A stretch of 37,319 bases of DNA from assembly GCA_017438775.1 (NCBI GenBank), contig JAFRUR010000052.1, positions 1 through 37,319 of the forward strand, written 5' to 3'. The notes under the pieces are model-generated. The model was not told where the DNA came from. It saw only the letters and a program-made list of their open reading frames with translations, and did not search any database. This DNA is from Lachnospiraceae bacterium (GTDB lineage: Bacteria > Bacillota > Clostridia > Lachnospirales > Lachnospiraceae). The position numbers and the translations under genes are program-made. Positions 9,041 to 17,484 of this stretch are shown here, piece by piece; within the stretch, counting starts at the first letter, position 1, and every line of letters begins with the position of its first letter.

Positions 9041-9074
9041 GGGTGTTTTCCCGCGAAGCGTGGGACAGACATAA

Positions 9075-10151
<1,077 letters not shown>

Positions 10152-10270
10152 GCACCGGTCCGGCGCAGCATGCGGCGCGGCGTGCCCGTTTTCGGGCGCG
10201 CGAAACAAAGCTGCGGAGTCTGCGTTTCAAACATGGGAAATGTGCCGCGAACGCGGCAGAAGAAAAAACG

Positions 10271-10302
10271 AGGAGCGGCCGGAATGGCCGCTCCTTTACT
10301 TT
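10271..10302. terminator. Bidirectional terminator between ilvC and the acyltransferase gene
   Basis: A perfect 10-bp stem (10271-10280 with 10286-10295) has a GGAAT loop. T-rich DNA follows on the plus strand, and on the minus strand the stem is followed by CG and then six T residues. It therefore serves both converging genes. Confidence 0.85.
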
Positions 10303-10417
10303 ACCAGACAGGTATGAAAGTGTCAAGACGGGATGCGAGGCTCCGCTACCCGGGTCCTTCCGGGAGGAAAATGCCCGGTATGCGGATCCGCGGGACAGGG
10401 CGGCAGCACACCTCAGC

Positions 10418-11311
10418 TTACTTGTAATCGAAGCCGCTCGGTTCGCCCAGAGGCCTGTCGAGAAGTTCCGGGTTGGCCAGGATGTGGCGAATCAGCTTTA
10501 AGCTCCGGGCGAAGTAGAAGCCGTCCGCGATGCGCTCGTCGATGGTGACGCTGATGTCCACCACGTCGCGCATCTGCATGGTCCCGTCGGGCATGGACCT
10601 CTGCTCCTTGCGCAGGGTACCCACGGTGATCATGATGGAGTTGGTGCCGTAGTTGTTGAGGTGATGGTAGACGGAGGGGCACTGGATGGAGCCCAGGTTG
10701 GCAAGGAAGACGGAGGAGTAGTTCGGGTCTCCATCGGTCAGGAAGTCGGGGTTGATGCCCCAGAAATCCAGGACCTTGATGATGCCGAGCACGAACATGA
10801 GAAGAGGCCGGGGGAGCTTGGCCAGGAAGTCCATGATACCGTCGATGCCGCCGGTGGAGTGCTCGCTCTTGCGCACCTCCTGCACGTCTCCGTAGACGCG
10901 GTGGGAGATGGAATCCAGGGTGTCCTCGTCGGTGACGTCCATGAACATCATGGCCTCGTCCGCGCCGTCCTTGAAGCGCCGCTTGGCGACAAAGGCCAGG
11001 GAAATGCCGTAGCGCTCGTAGAAGCGGCGTCCCTGCACGAAGCGGTTCATCAGGGGGCGCTCCTTGACCATGCGGGCAACGGCCGTGAGGATGCAGTGGA
11101 AGATGGTGGTCTTGTAGTTCTCGTGCTGAAGGTTCTTGGCCTCCAGGAATTTCACGACCTCGGTCGCGTCAAAGGTGTCCTGGAAGCAGACCTCACAGTC
11201 CGTGCGGTTTTTGAGCACGTGGGACATGATGACCTGAAGGCCGGTCACATCCTTTGCCCAGCGGGCGTCCTTGCGGTTTCCCCAGGTGCGGCGTCTCTTT
11301 TTCTCGCTCAT
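10418..11311 (-). CDS. CAT/E2-type acyltransferase homologue, active-site His replaced
   Basis: The 297-residue protein has the fold signature of chloramphenicol acetyltransferase and the catalytic domain of 2-oxoacid dehydrogenase E2. There is no lipoyl domain or linker. The C-terminal motif that normally reads DHRxxDG reads DERIADG here: Glu259 stands where the catalytic His should be, followed by GFYFARS, as in E2 cores. Other core-like pieces are FHCILTAVARMVKERPLMNRFV (where substrate-binding helices lie) and SVFLANLGSIQCPSVYHHLNNYG. The start at 11311 has AGGAGG seven bases upstream; longer in-frame readings have no ribosome site. A minus-strand promoter lies at 11390-11418. An acyltransferase activity is doubtful without the His; I recall similar proteins in Lachnospiraceae with the same DERI sequence, which would make this a distinct subfamily and not a broken gene. 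Confidence 0.78.
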   Translation of the reverse strand: MSEKKRRRTWGNRKDARWAKDVTGLQVIMSHVLKNRTDCEVCFQDTFDATEVVKFLEAKNLQHENYKTTIFHCILTAVARMVKERPLMNRFVQGRRFYERYGISLAFVAKRRFKDGADEAMMFMDVTDEDTLDSISHRVYGDVQEVRKSEHSTGGIDGIMDFLAKLPRPLLMFVLGIIKVLDFWGINPDFLTDGDPNYSSVFLANLGSIQCPSVYHHLNNYGTNSIMITVGTLRKEQRSMPDGTMQMRDVVDISVTIDERIADGFYFARSLKLIRHILANPELLDRPLGEPSGFDYK

Positions 11312-11389
11312 GGCTCCTCCTTTTCGCTTTCGGGAGGGACGGTGCGCCCCTCCGAAAACGCGCTGCGGTCTCCCGCGCGATGATACAGT

Positions 11390-11418
11390 ATTATAGCTTT
11401 TTTTGACCTGATTGTAAA
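11390..11418 (-). promoter_or_regulatory. Promoter of the acyltransferase homologue
   Basis: Read on the minus strand, TTTACA (11418-11413) and TATAAT (11395-11390) are 17 bases apart. The leader is about 70 bases. Confidence 0.85.
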
Positions 11419-11596
11419 CGTTCTGGGACCTGAGAAAACGCAGATATCGGAGGATGTTCGGGCCGGAGGCGCCGGCGGGAGAGCGGATGCGCCGATCGTG
11501 CGGAGGCTGCGTCCGCGTCCCTTTCCGGGAGGGCACCGCCCCGCTTCGAAACATCGAAAAAACGGGCGAAAAACCGTCGCATCAACGCGGGAAGTA

Positions 11597-11605
11597 TGGT
11601 ATACT
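11597..11605 (+). promoter_or_regulatory. Extended -10 promoter of dgt
   Basis: TGGTATACT is an extended -10 element. Seventeen bases upstream the -35 position reads TCGCAT, a weak match. It lies 60 bases before dgt. Confidence 0.65.
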
Positions 11606-11665
11606 AAATCCAAAGGCGAATCCGGCGGGCGCGGTCATGCCCCGCCGTTACAGAGGAATCGGCGA

Positions 11666-12691
11666 ATGCAGGAGAAAAGGACCATTCGGGAAATATCGGA
11701 AGAGCGGGAGCAGGAACTGTTTTCCCCTCACGCGTCTCTCAGCATCCACGCGGAGCGGGACAATCCGGAGGTGCCGTGCGACGTGCGCACGGATTATCAG
11801 CGCGACCGCGACCGCATCATCCACTGCAAATCCTTCCGCAGGCTCAAGGACAAGACGCAGGTCTTTCTGGTGGCGGAGGGAGATCACTACCGCAACCGCC
11901 TCACCCACACGCTGGAGGTGGCGCAGCTCTCACGCACCGTGGCCAAGGCCCTGCGCGTGAACGAGGAACTCACGGAGGCCATCAGCTACGCCCACGACCT
12001 GGGGCACACGCCCTTCGGCCACATCGGCGAGGACGCGCTCAACGCGCAGATGAGGAACTTCGGGCTGTCCTTCTCCCACGCGGAACAGGGCGTGCGGGTG
12101 GTGGAAAAACTGGAGAACGACGGGCGCGGCCTCAACCTCACGAAGGCGGTGCGAGACGGGATCCGCAACCACGGCACCGGCGGGCATCCCTCCACCTGGG
12201 AGGGGAAGATCGTCCGTCTCTGTGACAAGGTGGCATACTTAAACCACGATATCGACGACGCCATTCGCGCCGGGATCCTCACGGAGGAGGACGTCCCGTC
12301 CGAGTACCGCAGCGTTCTCGGACAGACCGTCAAGGAGCGGCTGGACCACCTCATCAAGGACCTCATTTTCCACTCGCTGGAGACGGGGGAGGTGGGCATG
12401 AGCCCGGAGACCCTGGAGGCCATGTACGGCCTGCGGTCCTTCATGTTCGGGGCCGTGTATCTGTCGCCCATGGTGCGCCGCGAGGGGGACAAGGCGGCCG
12501 ACGTGGTGCGCGCCCTGTACGGGTATTATCTGGAGCACCCGGACCAGATGGGACCGGAGTGCCGCCGCAGCCTGGAGCGCGGTGGGGAGCGGCCGGAGGT
12601 CGTGACCTGCGACTACATCGCCGGCATGACCGATCACTACGCCATCGCCCGGTACGAAGAGCTCTTCGTGCCGCAGGCATGGCGGCTGTAA
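11666..12691 (+). CDS. dgt: Deoxyguanosinetriphosphate triphosphohydrolase-like protein (HD domain)
   Basis: This is an HD-domain dNTPase, 341 residues, that cleaves dNTPs to nucleosides and triphosphate; it is a cytosolic control on dNTP pools. The metal site is complete: His81 in NRLTHTLEV, His110-Asp111 in AHDLGHTPFGH, and Asp195 in LNHDIDD. The N-terminal YQRDRDRIIHCKSFRRLKDKTQVF is the typical dGTPase-like opening. The ATG at 11666 has GAGGAA about nine bases upstream and fits the family; the frame is open further upstream without support. It stands directly before dnaG (15 bases), an arrangement common in Clostridia that ties dNTP control to replication priming. Substrate preference among dNTPs cannot be read from sequence. 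Confidence 0.94.
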   Translation: MQEKRTIREISEEREQELFSPHASLSIHAERDNPEVPCDVRTDYQRDRDRIIHCKSFRRLKDKTQVFLVAEGDHYRNRLTHTLEVAQLSRTVAKALRVNEELTEAISYAHDLGHTPFGHIGEDALNAQMRNFGLSFSHAEQGVRVVEKLENDGRGLNLTKAVRDGIRNHGTGGHPSTWEGKIVRLCDKVAYLNHDIDDAIRAGILTEEDVPSEYRSVLGQTVKERLDHLIKDLIFHSLETGEVGMSPETLEAMYGLRSFMFGAVYLSPMVRREGDKAADVVRALYGYYLEHPDQMGPECRRSLERGGERPEVVTCDYIAGMTDHYAIARYEELFVPQAWRL

Positions 12692-12706
12692 GCAGCGGGA
12701 GAGAGC

Positions 12707-14473
12707 ATGTACTATTCGGAAGACATCATCGAGGAAGTGCGGGTCAGAAATGACATCGTGGACGTGATCTCACAGCACGTCGCGCTCAAGAAAAAGGGCG
12801 GGACGTATTTCGGTCTGTGTCCGTTCCACAACGAGAAGACCCCCTCCTTCTCCGTCTCCCGGGAAAAGCAGATGTTCTACTGCTTCGGCTGCGGCAAGGG
12901 CGGCAACGTCTTCACCTTCCTCAAGGAATACGAAAACTACAGTTTTCAGGAGGCCCTCACGGTCCTCGCGGAGCGCGCCGGCGTGACCCTCCCCAAAGAG
13001 GAGGAGAGCGCGGAGCAGAAGCGCGAGTCGGACCTGCGGGCCGCCATCCTGGAGGTCAACCGAAAGGCCGCCCTGTACTTCTATCATCAGATGAAGAGCG
13101 AGCGCGGAAAGCGCGCCCACGACTATTTTCTGAAAAGGGGCCTGTCCGAAGAGACCATCGTGAAATTCGGCCTGGGCTACTCCAATCCCTTCCGGGACGA
13201 CCTGTACCGCGCCATGAAGGCTCAGGGCTATTCGGACGGCCTCCTCAAGGAGACGGGGCTGTTCACGATCGACGAGCGCGGCGCCTTCGATAAATTCTGG
13301 AACCGGGCGATGTTCCCGATCATGGACGCGAACCGGCGCGTGATCGGCTTCGGCGGGCGCGTCATGGGGGACGGGGAACCGAAGTATCTGAACTCGCCGG
13401 AGACAAAGGTGTTCGACAAGAGCCGCAACCTCTACGGCCTGTATCTGGCGCGCGCGAGCCGGAAGGACTATCTCATCCTGTGCGAGGGCTACATGGACGT
13501 CATCGCCCTGCATCAGGCGGGCTTTGACAACGCCGTGGCCTCCCTGGGCACGGCCCTGACCCCGCAGCACGCCTCGCTGATGAAGCGCTACACCGGCCGC
13601 GTGGTCATCTCCTAAGACAGCGACGGCGCCGGCCAGAAGGCCGCCCTGCGCGCGATCCCCATCCTGAAGGGGGCCGGCCTGTCGGTCCGCGTCCTCTCCA
13701 TGAAGCCGCACAAGGATCCGGACGAATTCATCCGCGCCCTGGGGCGGGAAGCCTATGAAAAACGCATCGAGGAGGCGGAGAACGCCTTCCTCTTCGAAGT
13801 GCGCTGCGCGCGCGAGGGAAAAGATCTCTCCGACCCGGAGCAGCTCACGGCCTTCCACCGCTCGGTGGCCAGAAAACTTCTCGAATTCCCGGAGGAGCTG
13901 GAGAGAAACAATTACCTGGAGGCGGCCTGCCGCACCTGGTCCATCCCCGTGCAGGAGATGAAGAACCTGGTCAGCCGCATGGCGGCCCGCGGCGTGCGCC
14001 CGGAGGAGCCGGAGACGGCCCCGCGTCCGCCGCGCCCCAAAAAGGAGAAGGACACCGGCGCGAAGACCAGCCAGGCCCTGCTCCTCACGTACCTGTCCGA
14101 AGACCCCCGGGTCTACGCCCTGCTCAAGGGAAAACTGACCCCGGAGGACTTTACCGGAGATACCGCGAGAAAAGCCGCGGAGCTTCTCTTCGCGCAGCTG
14201 GAGGCCGGAGATGCGAAGCCCGCGGAGATCATCAGCCATTTCGCGGGGGACGACGATGCCGAGCGCGAGGCGGCGGCTCTGTTCCAGACCCACCCGCGCC
14301 TTGAGGAAGAAGAGACCGACACCGCCAAGGTGGTGCAGGAGGCCTACGTGCGCGTGAAGAAAGCGCGCCTGGAGGAGATGAGCCGCAGCGCGGACATCAG
14401 CCGGCTGCAGGAGATCATGCGGCAGCAGAAGGCCCTGGCGTCGTTCCGGATCCGGAAGGAGGACCTGTCCTGA
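12707..14473 (+). pseudogene. dnaG: DNA primase, reading frame interrupted by one in-frame TAA
   Basis: Primase makes the RNA primers for Okazaki fragments and is essential. The frame runs 589 codons with one internal stop, TAA at 13613-13615 (codon 303). Both sides are intact: zinc finger Cys38-His41-Cys59-Cys62, the RNA polymerase core (GLGYSNPF, FGGRVMGDGEPKYLNS), the TOPRIM Glu260 in LCEGYMDV, then VVIS-stop-DSDGAGQKAA, and the helicase-binding C-terminus to 14473. The stop sits where the family usually has Tyr or Phe, directly before the catalytic Asp304-x-Asp306, so TAC or TAT to TAA is the simplest reading. There is no frameshift. GGGAGAG precedes the ATG, and the 3' end overlaps trmK by one base. 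Sequencing error, a minority variant or readthrough are all possible; a true null allele is not plausible unless another primase exists. Confidence 0.9.
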
Positions 14474-15201
14474 TGCGCGTCCCGGAGAGGATCCGCGCGC
14501 TGGCGTCCCTCCTGCCGGAGGGCTGCCGGTGTGCCGCGGACATCGGAACCGACCACGGCCTGCTTCCCATCCTCGCCCTGAAGGAGGGGCGGGCGGAGCG
14601 GTGCATCGCCTGCGACCTGCGGGAGGGACCTCTCGCGGCGGCAAGGCGCAACGCCGCGGCGGCCGGCGTGTCGGACCGCGTGGACTTCCGCCTGGCCGAC
14701 GGACTCGCGGGGCTTTCTCCCGGGGAGGCGGACTGCATCGTGATCGCGGGCATGGGCGGAGAGACCGTCGCCGGGATCCTGGAGCGCGGGAGAGAGGCGG
14801 CCCTGACCGCAGGGAAACTGATTCTGTCGCCTCAGTCGCAGCTGAGCCTGGTGCGGCGGTGGCTGTCGGACAACGGCTTTCGCATCGCGCGGGAAGACCT
14901 GCTCACGGAGGAGGGAAAGACCTACCTTCTGCTTTGCGCGGAGCCCGGTGAGGAGCGTCTCTCCGAGGTGCAGGCGGCCTTCGGGCCCCGGCTCCTGGAG
15001 CGCCGGGACGGCCTGCTGCGCGGGATCCTGAAATCCAAGAGGGATCGCCTCGCACGGATTCTCGAGAAGATGCCGCAGGAGAGCCGCCGCCGCGCCGACG
15101 TTCTGGCGGAGGCTGCGCTCGTCCGGGAAGGGCTGGACGCGTGGAGCGCCGGACCGAAGAAAACAGACGAAAACGGCCCTCGGCCGTTTGATGTTATGTA
15201 A
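14473..15201 (+). CDS. trmK: tRNA (adenine(22)-N(1))-methyltransferase
   Basis: This SAM-dependent enzyme makes m1A22 in the D-loop of tRNA. The protein is 242 residues. The Rossmann domain has the family's AADIGTDHGLLPI motif (residues 21-33), CIACDLREGPL (motif II), VDFRLADGLAGL, VIAGMGGETV near residue 95 and LSPQSQ (catalytic region). The C-terminal 80 residues form the coiled, charged arm expected for TrmK. The ATG shares one base with the dnaG stop (TGATG), so the two are translationally coupled. In most Firmicutes rpoD lies between dnaG and trmK; here it does not. A hairpin (15171-15189) sits in the last codons. Confidence 0.93.
   Translation: MRVPERIRALASLLPEGCRCAADIGTDHGLLPILALKEGRAERCIACDLREGPLAAARRNAAAAGVSDRVDFRLADGLAGLSPGEADCIVIAGMGGETVAGILERGREAALTAGKLILSPQSQLSLVRRWLSDNGFRIAREDLLTEEGKTYLLLCAEPGEERLSEVQAAFGPRLLERRDGLLRGILKSKRDRLARILEKMPQESRRRADVLAEAALVREGLDAWSAGPKKTDENGPRPFDVM
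15171..15189 (+). other. Hairpin at the end of trmK
   Basis: AAACGGCC (15171-15178) pairs with GGCCGTTT (15182-15189) around a CTC loop. There is no T-run, so it is a possible pause or RNA-stability element rather than a clear terminator. Confidence 0.45.
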
Positions 15202-15232
15202 CCCAATAACCATATCACTGCAAGGAGGAAAC

Positions 15233-15910
15233 ATGGAATACCGTATCGTTGGAGATAACCTGCCTGTTCTGCTGCTGCAGCTTCATGTCGGAGAGAAGGT
15301 CACGTGTGAAGCCGGCGCCATGTCCTGGATGGACGACGAGATCGAGATGCAGACCGAGGCCGGCGGCCTGGGCAAAATGTTCGGCCGTCTTGTGACCGGA
15401 GAGAAGATGTTCCAGAACCACTACGTCGCGCGCCGCGACGGCGAGATCGCCTTCTCGTCCCATTTCCCGGGCTCCATCCGCGCCATCGAGATCACGCCCG
15501 ACCGCCCCATCATCGTGCAGAAGGGATCCTATCTGGCTTCATTCGGAAACATCGAGCAGACCGTGTTTCTTCAGAAAAAGATGGGCTCCGGCTTCTTCGG
15601 CGGTGAGGGCTTCCTGATGCACAAGTTTTCCGGCACCGGCATCGTGTTCCTTGAGATCGACGGCAGCGCGATCGAGTACGATATCGCCGCGGGCGACAAG
15701 AAGATCATCGACACCGGCTACGTCGCCATGATGGATGCCAGCTGCTCCATGGACATCCAGTCCGTGAAGGGCGCGAAAAACGTCCTGTTCGGCGGCGAGG
15801 GCTTCTTCAACACCGTCGTTCACGGCCCGGGCCACGTGATTCTGCAGTCCATGCCCATCTATCAGACCGCCCTGGAACTCTTCCGCTACATGCCCAGTTC
15901 CAGCAACTGA
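15233..15910 (+). CDS. AIM24 / TIGR00266 family protein
   Basis: The protein is 225 residues, made of the single beta-rich domain of this family. Typical pieces are CEAGAMSWMDDEIEMQT, FQNHYVARRDGEIAFSSHFPGSI, GSYLASFGNIE and FGGEGFFNTVVHGPGHVILQSMP; the regular Gly-rich strands suggest a beta-prism or double-stranded helix. Bacterial members have no settled function; the yeast relative is mitochondrial, and the bacterial proteins are predicted soluble, as here (no signal or membrane segment). The start has AAGGAGGAA seven bases upstream. It lies 31 bases after trmK and 66 bases before the kinase gene, within a long run of plus-strand genes. Confidence 0.88.
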   Translation: MEYRIVGDNLPVLLLQLHVGEKVTCEAGAMSWMDDEIEMQTEAGGLGKMFGRLVTGEKMFQNHYVARRDGEIAFSSHFPGSIRAIEITPDRPIIVQKGSYLASFGNIEQTVFLQKKMGSGFFGGEGFLMHKFSGTGIVFLEIDGSAIEYDIAAGDKKIIDTGYVAMMDASCSMDIQSVKGAKNVLFGGEGFFNTVVHGPGHVILQSMPIYQTALELFRYMPSSSN

Positions 15911-15937
15911 ACCGGGACCGAAAATGACACCTGATAC

Positions 15938-15961
15938 GGGGCGGCCGGACCCGGCCGTCCC
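15938..15961 (+). other. GC-rich hairpin before the kinase ribosome site
   Basis: A 10-bp stem (15938-15947 with 15952-15961, one G-U pair) with a GACC loop ends at the GGGAGAGGA ribosome site of the next gene. It has no T-run. It could limit ribosome access or mark a processing point. Confidence 0.5.
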
Positions 15962-15976
15962 GGGAGAGGATGCCGT

Positions 15977-17473
15977 ATGAACAAAGAAAAGATCGCCCCG
16001 GGCGAGCAGGTCTCCTCGGCGCACAGCGCCGCCTATGAGAGGAGCCTTCTGCTTCTGTTCCTGAAGGCGTTTTCCGATGAGACGGGAGAGACCGGAAACG
16101 TTTCCTGTCTCTTTTCCGTGCGCCGCGGCCTTTATCTGGAGGTCCACGGCATGGAGGTCACGGAGGACCTCCTGGCGCGGGTCAAGGTGCGCATGGAATC
16201 TCTGGTGAGCGCCGACGTCCCGATCCACTCCACGAAGATGCGCCTGGCTGACGCCCGCGCGCTGTTCCGCGCGCAGGGGATGCAGGACAAGGACCGCCTG
16301 TTCCGGTTCCGCCGCGTCTCCAGCGTCAACGTCTACGACCTGGGCGGCTACGTGGATTATTTCTACGGCCCGATGTTCTCGCATACGGGCGCGACGCCGG
16401 TCTTTGACCTGAAGCCCTACGGAAAGGGGATCCTTCTGCTGGTGCCCGACCGGAGCGACATGTCCCGCGTGGCGCCGTTCCGGGACCAGCCCAAGGTGCA
16501 CCAGGCCCTGCTCGAAGCAGAGGCCTGGAACCGCCGCATGGGCGTGGAGACCGTGGCCGGTCTGAACGAGACCATCTGCAGCGGCGGGCTCTCGGACCTC
16601 ATCCTGGTCCAGGAGGCTCTGCAGGAGCATAAGATCGCCCAGATCGCCCGCGAGATTGCGGACCGCCCCGACGTGCGCTTCGTCATGATCGCCGGGCCGT
16701 CCTCCTCGGGCAAGACCACGTTTTCGCACCGGCTCTCGATCCAGCTGCGCGCCCTGGGCCTGTCGCCGCACCCCATCCCCGTGGACGACTATTTTGTGGA
16801 CCGCAGCAGGACCCCGCGCGACGCGTCGGGAGAGTATGACTTCGAGGCCCTCGAGTGCGTGGATCTGGTGCGCTTCAATCAGGACATGCTGGCCCTGATG
16901 CGCGGAGAGGCCGTGCATCTGCCCAGGTACAACTTCATCGAGGGCAAGTCCTCGCCGCGCCCGGAGGCGATGCAGCTGGGCGAGAAGGACATCATTGTGA
17001 TCGAGGGCATCCACGCGCTCAACGACGCGATGAGCTACGATCTGCCCGGCGAGAGCAAGTACAAGATCTATATCAGCGCCCTGACGACGCTGAACATCGA
17101 CGAGCACAACCGCATCCCGACCACCGACGGGCGTCTGATCCGCCGCATGACGCGCGACTTCGCGCACCGCGGCTATTCCGGCCAGGCCACTATCCGCCGC
17201 TGGCCCTCCGTGCGCCGCGGCGAGGAGCGCAACATCTTCCCGTTCCAGGAGGACGCGGACGTGGTTTTCAACTCCGCCCTGGTGTACGAACTCGCCGTCC
17301 TCAAGAGTCTGACGGAGCCCATCCTGTTCCAGGTGCCGGAGGACTGTCCCGAGGCGGAGGAGGCAAAGCGCCTTCTCAAATTCTTCGATTATTTCCTTCC
17401 GGTGGGCCGGGAAGAAGTGCCCACCAACTCCGTCCTGCGCGAGTTCATCGGCGGCGGATGCTTTAAGGTGTAA
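15977..17473 (+). CDS. Nucleoside kinase, uridine-kinase-like with ThrRS-like N-terminus
   Basis: The protein is 498 residues. The C-terminal half is a P-loop kinase of the uridine kinase/phosphoribulokinase group: Walker A GPSSSGKT (residues 240-247), PVDDYFVDRSRTPRD, DIIVIEGIHALND (Walker B region) and RRMTRDFAHRGYS (lid). The N-terminal half resembles the added domain of threonyl-tRNA synthetase that is fused to these kinases in Firmicutes. Related proteins I recall also carry a TGS domain in front and run to about 550 residues; this one appears to lack most of it. It probably phosphorylates a nucleoside or small sugar, but the true substrate of this branch is uncertain. GGGAGAGGA precedes the ATG, and feoB begins 11 bases after the stop. 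Confidence 0.88.
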   Translation: MNKEKIAPGEQVSSAHSAAYERSLLLLFLKAFSDETGETGNVSCLFSVRRGLYLEVHGMEVTEDLLARVKVRMESLVSADVPIHSTKMRLADARALFRAQGMQDKDRLFRFRRVSSVNVYDLGGYVDYFYGPMFSHTGATPVFDLKPYGKGILLLVPDRSDMSRVAPFRDQPKVHQALLEAEAWNRRMGVETVAGLNETICSGGLSDLILVQEALQEHKIAQIAREIADRPDVRFVMIAGPSSSGKTTFSHRLSIQLRALGLSPHPIPVDDYFVDRSRTPRDASGEYDFEALECVDLVRFNQDMLALMRGEAVHLPRYNFIEGKSSPRPEAMQLGEKDIIVIEGIHALNDAMSYDLPGESKYKIYISALTTLNIDEHNRIPTTDGRLIRRMTRDFAHRGYSGQATIRRWPSVRRGEERNIFPFQEDADVVFNSALVYELAVLKSLTEPILFQVPEDCPEAEEAKRLLKFFDYFLPVGREEVPTNSVLREFIGGGCFKV

Positions 17474-17484
17474 GAGGCATATCC

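Larger units (their letters stand above)
11312..11665. other. Intergenic region between the acyltransferase gene and dgt
   Basis: This 354-base divergent gap holds the minus-strand promoter (11390-11418) and a plus-strand extended -10 (11597-11605). The rest is GC-rich. I see no ORF with a ribosome site and no RNA gene. Confidence 0.7.
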
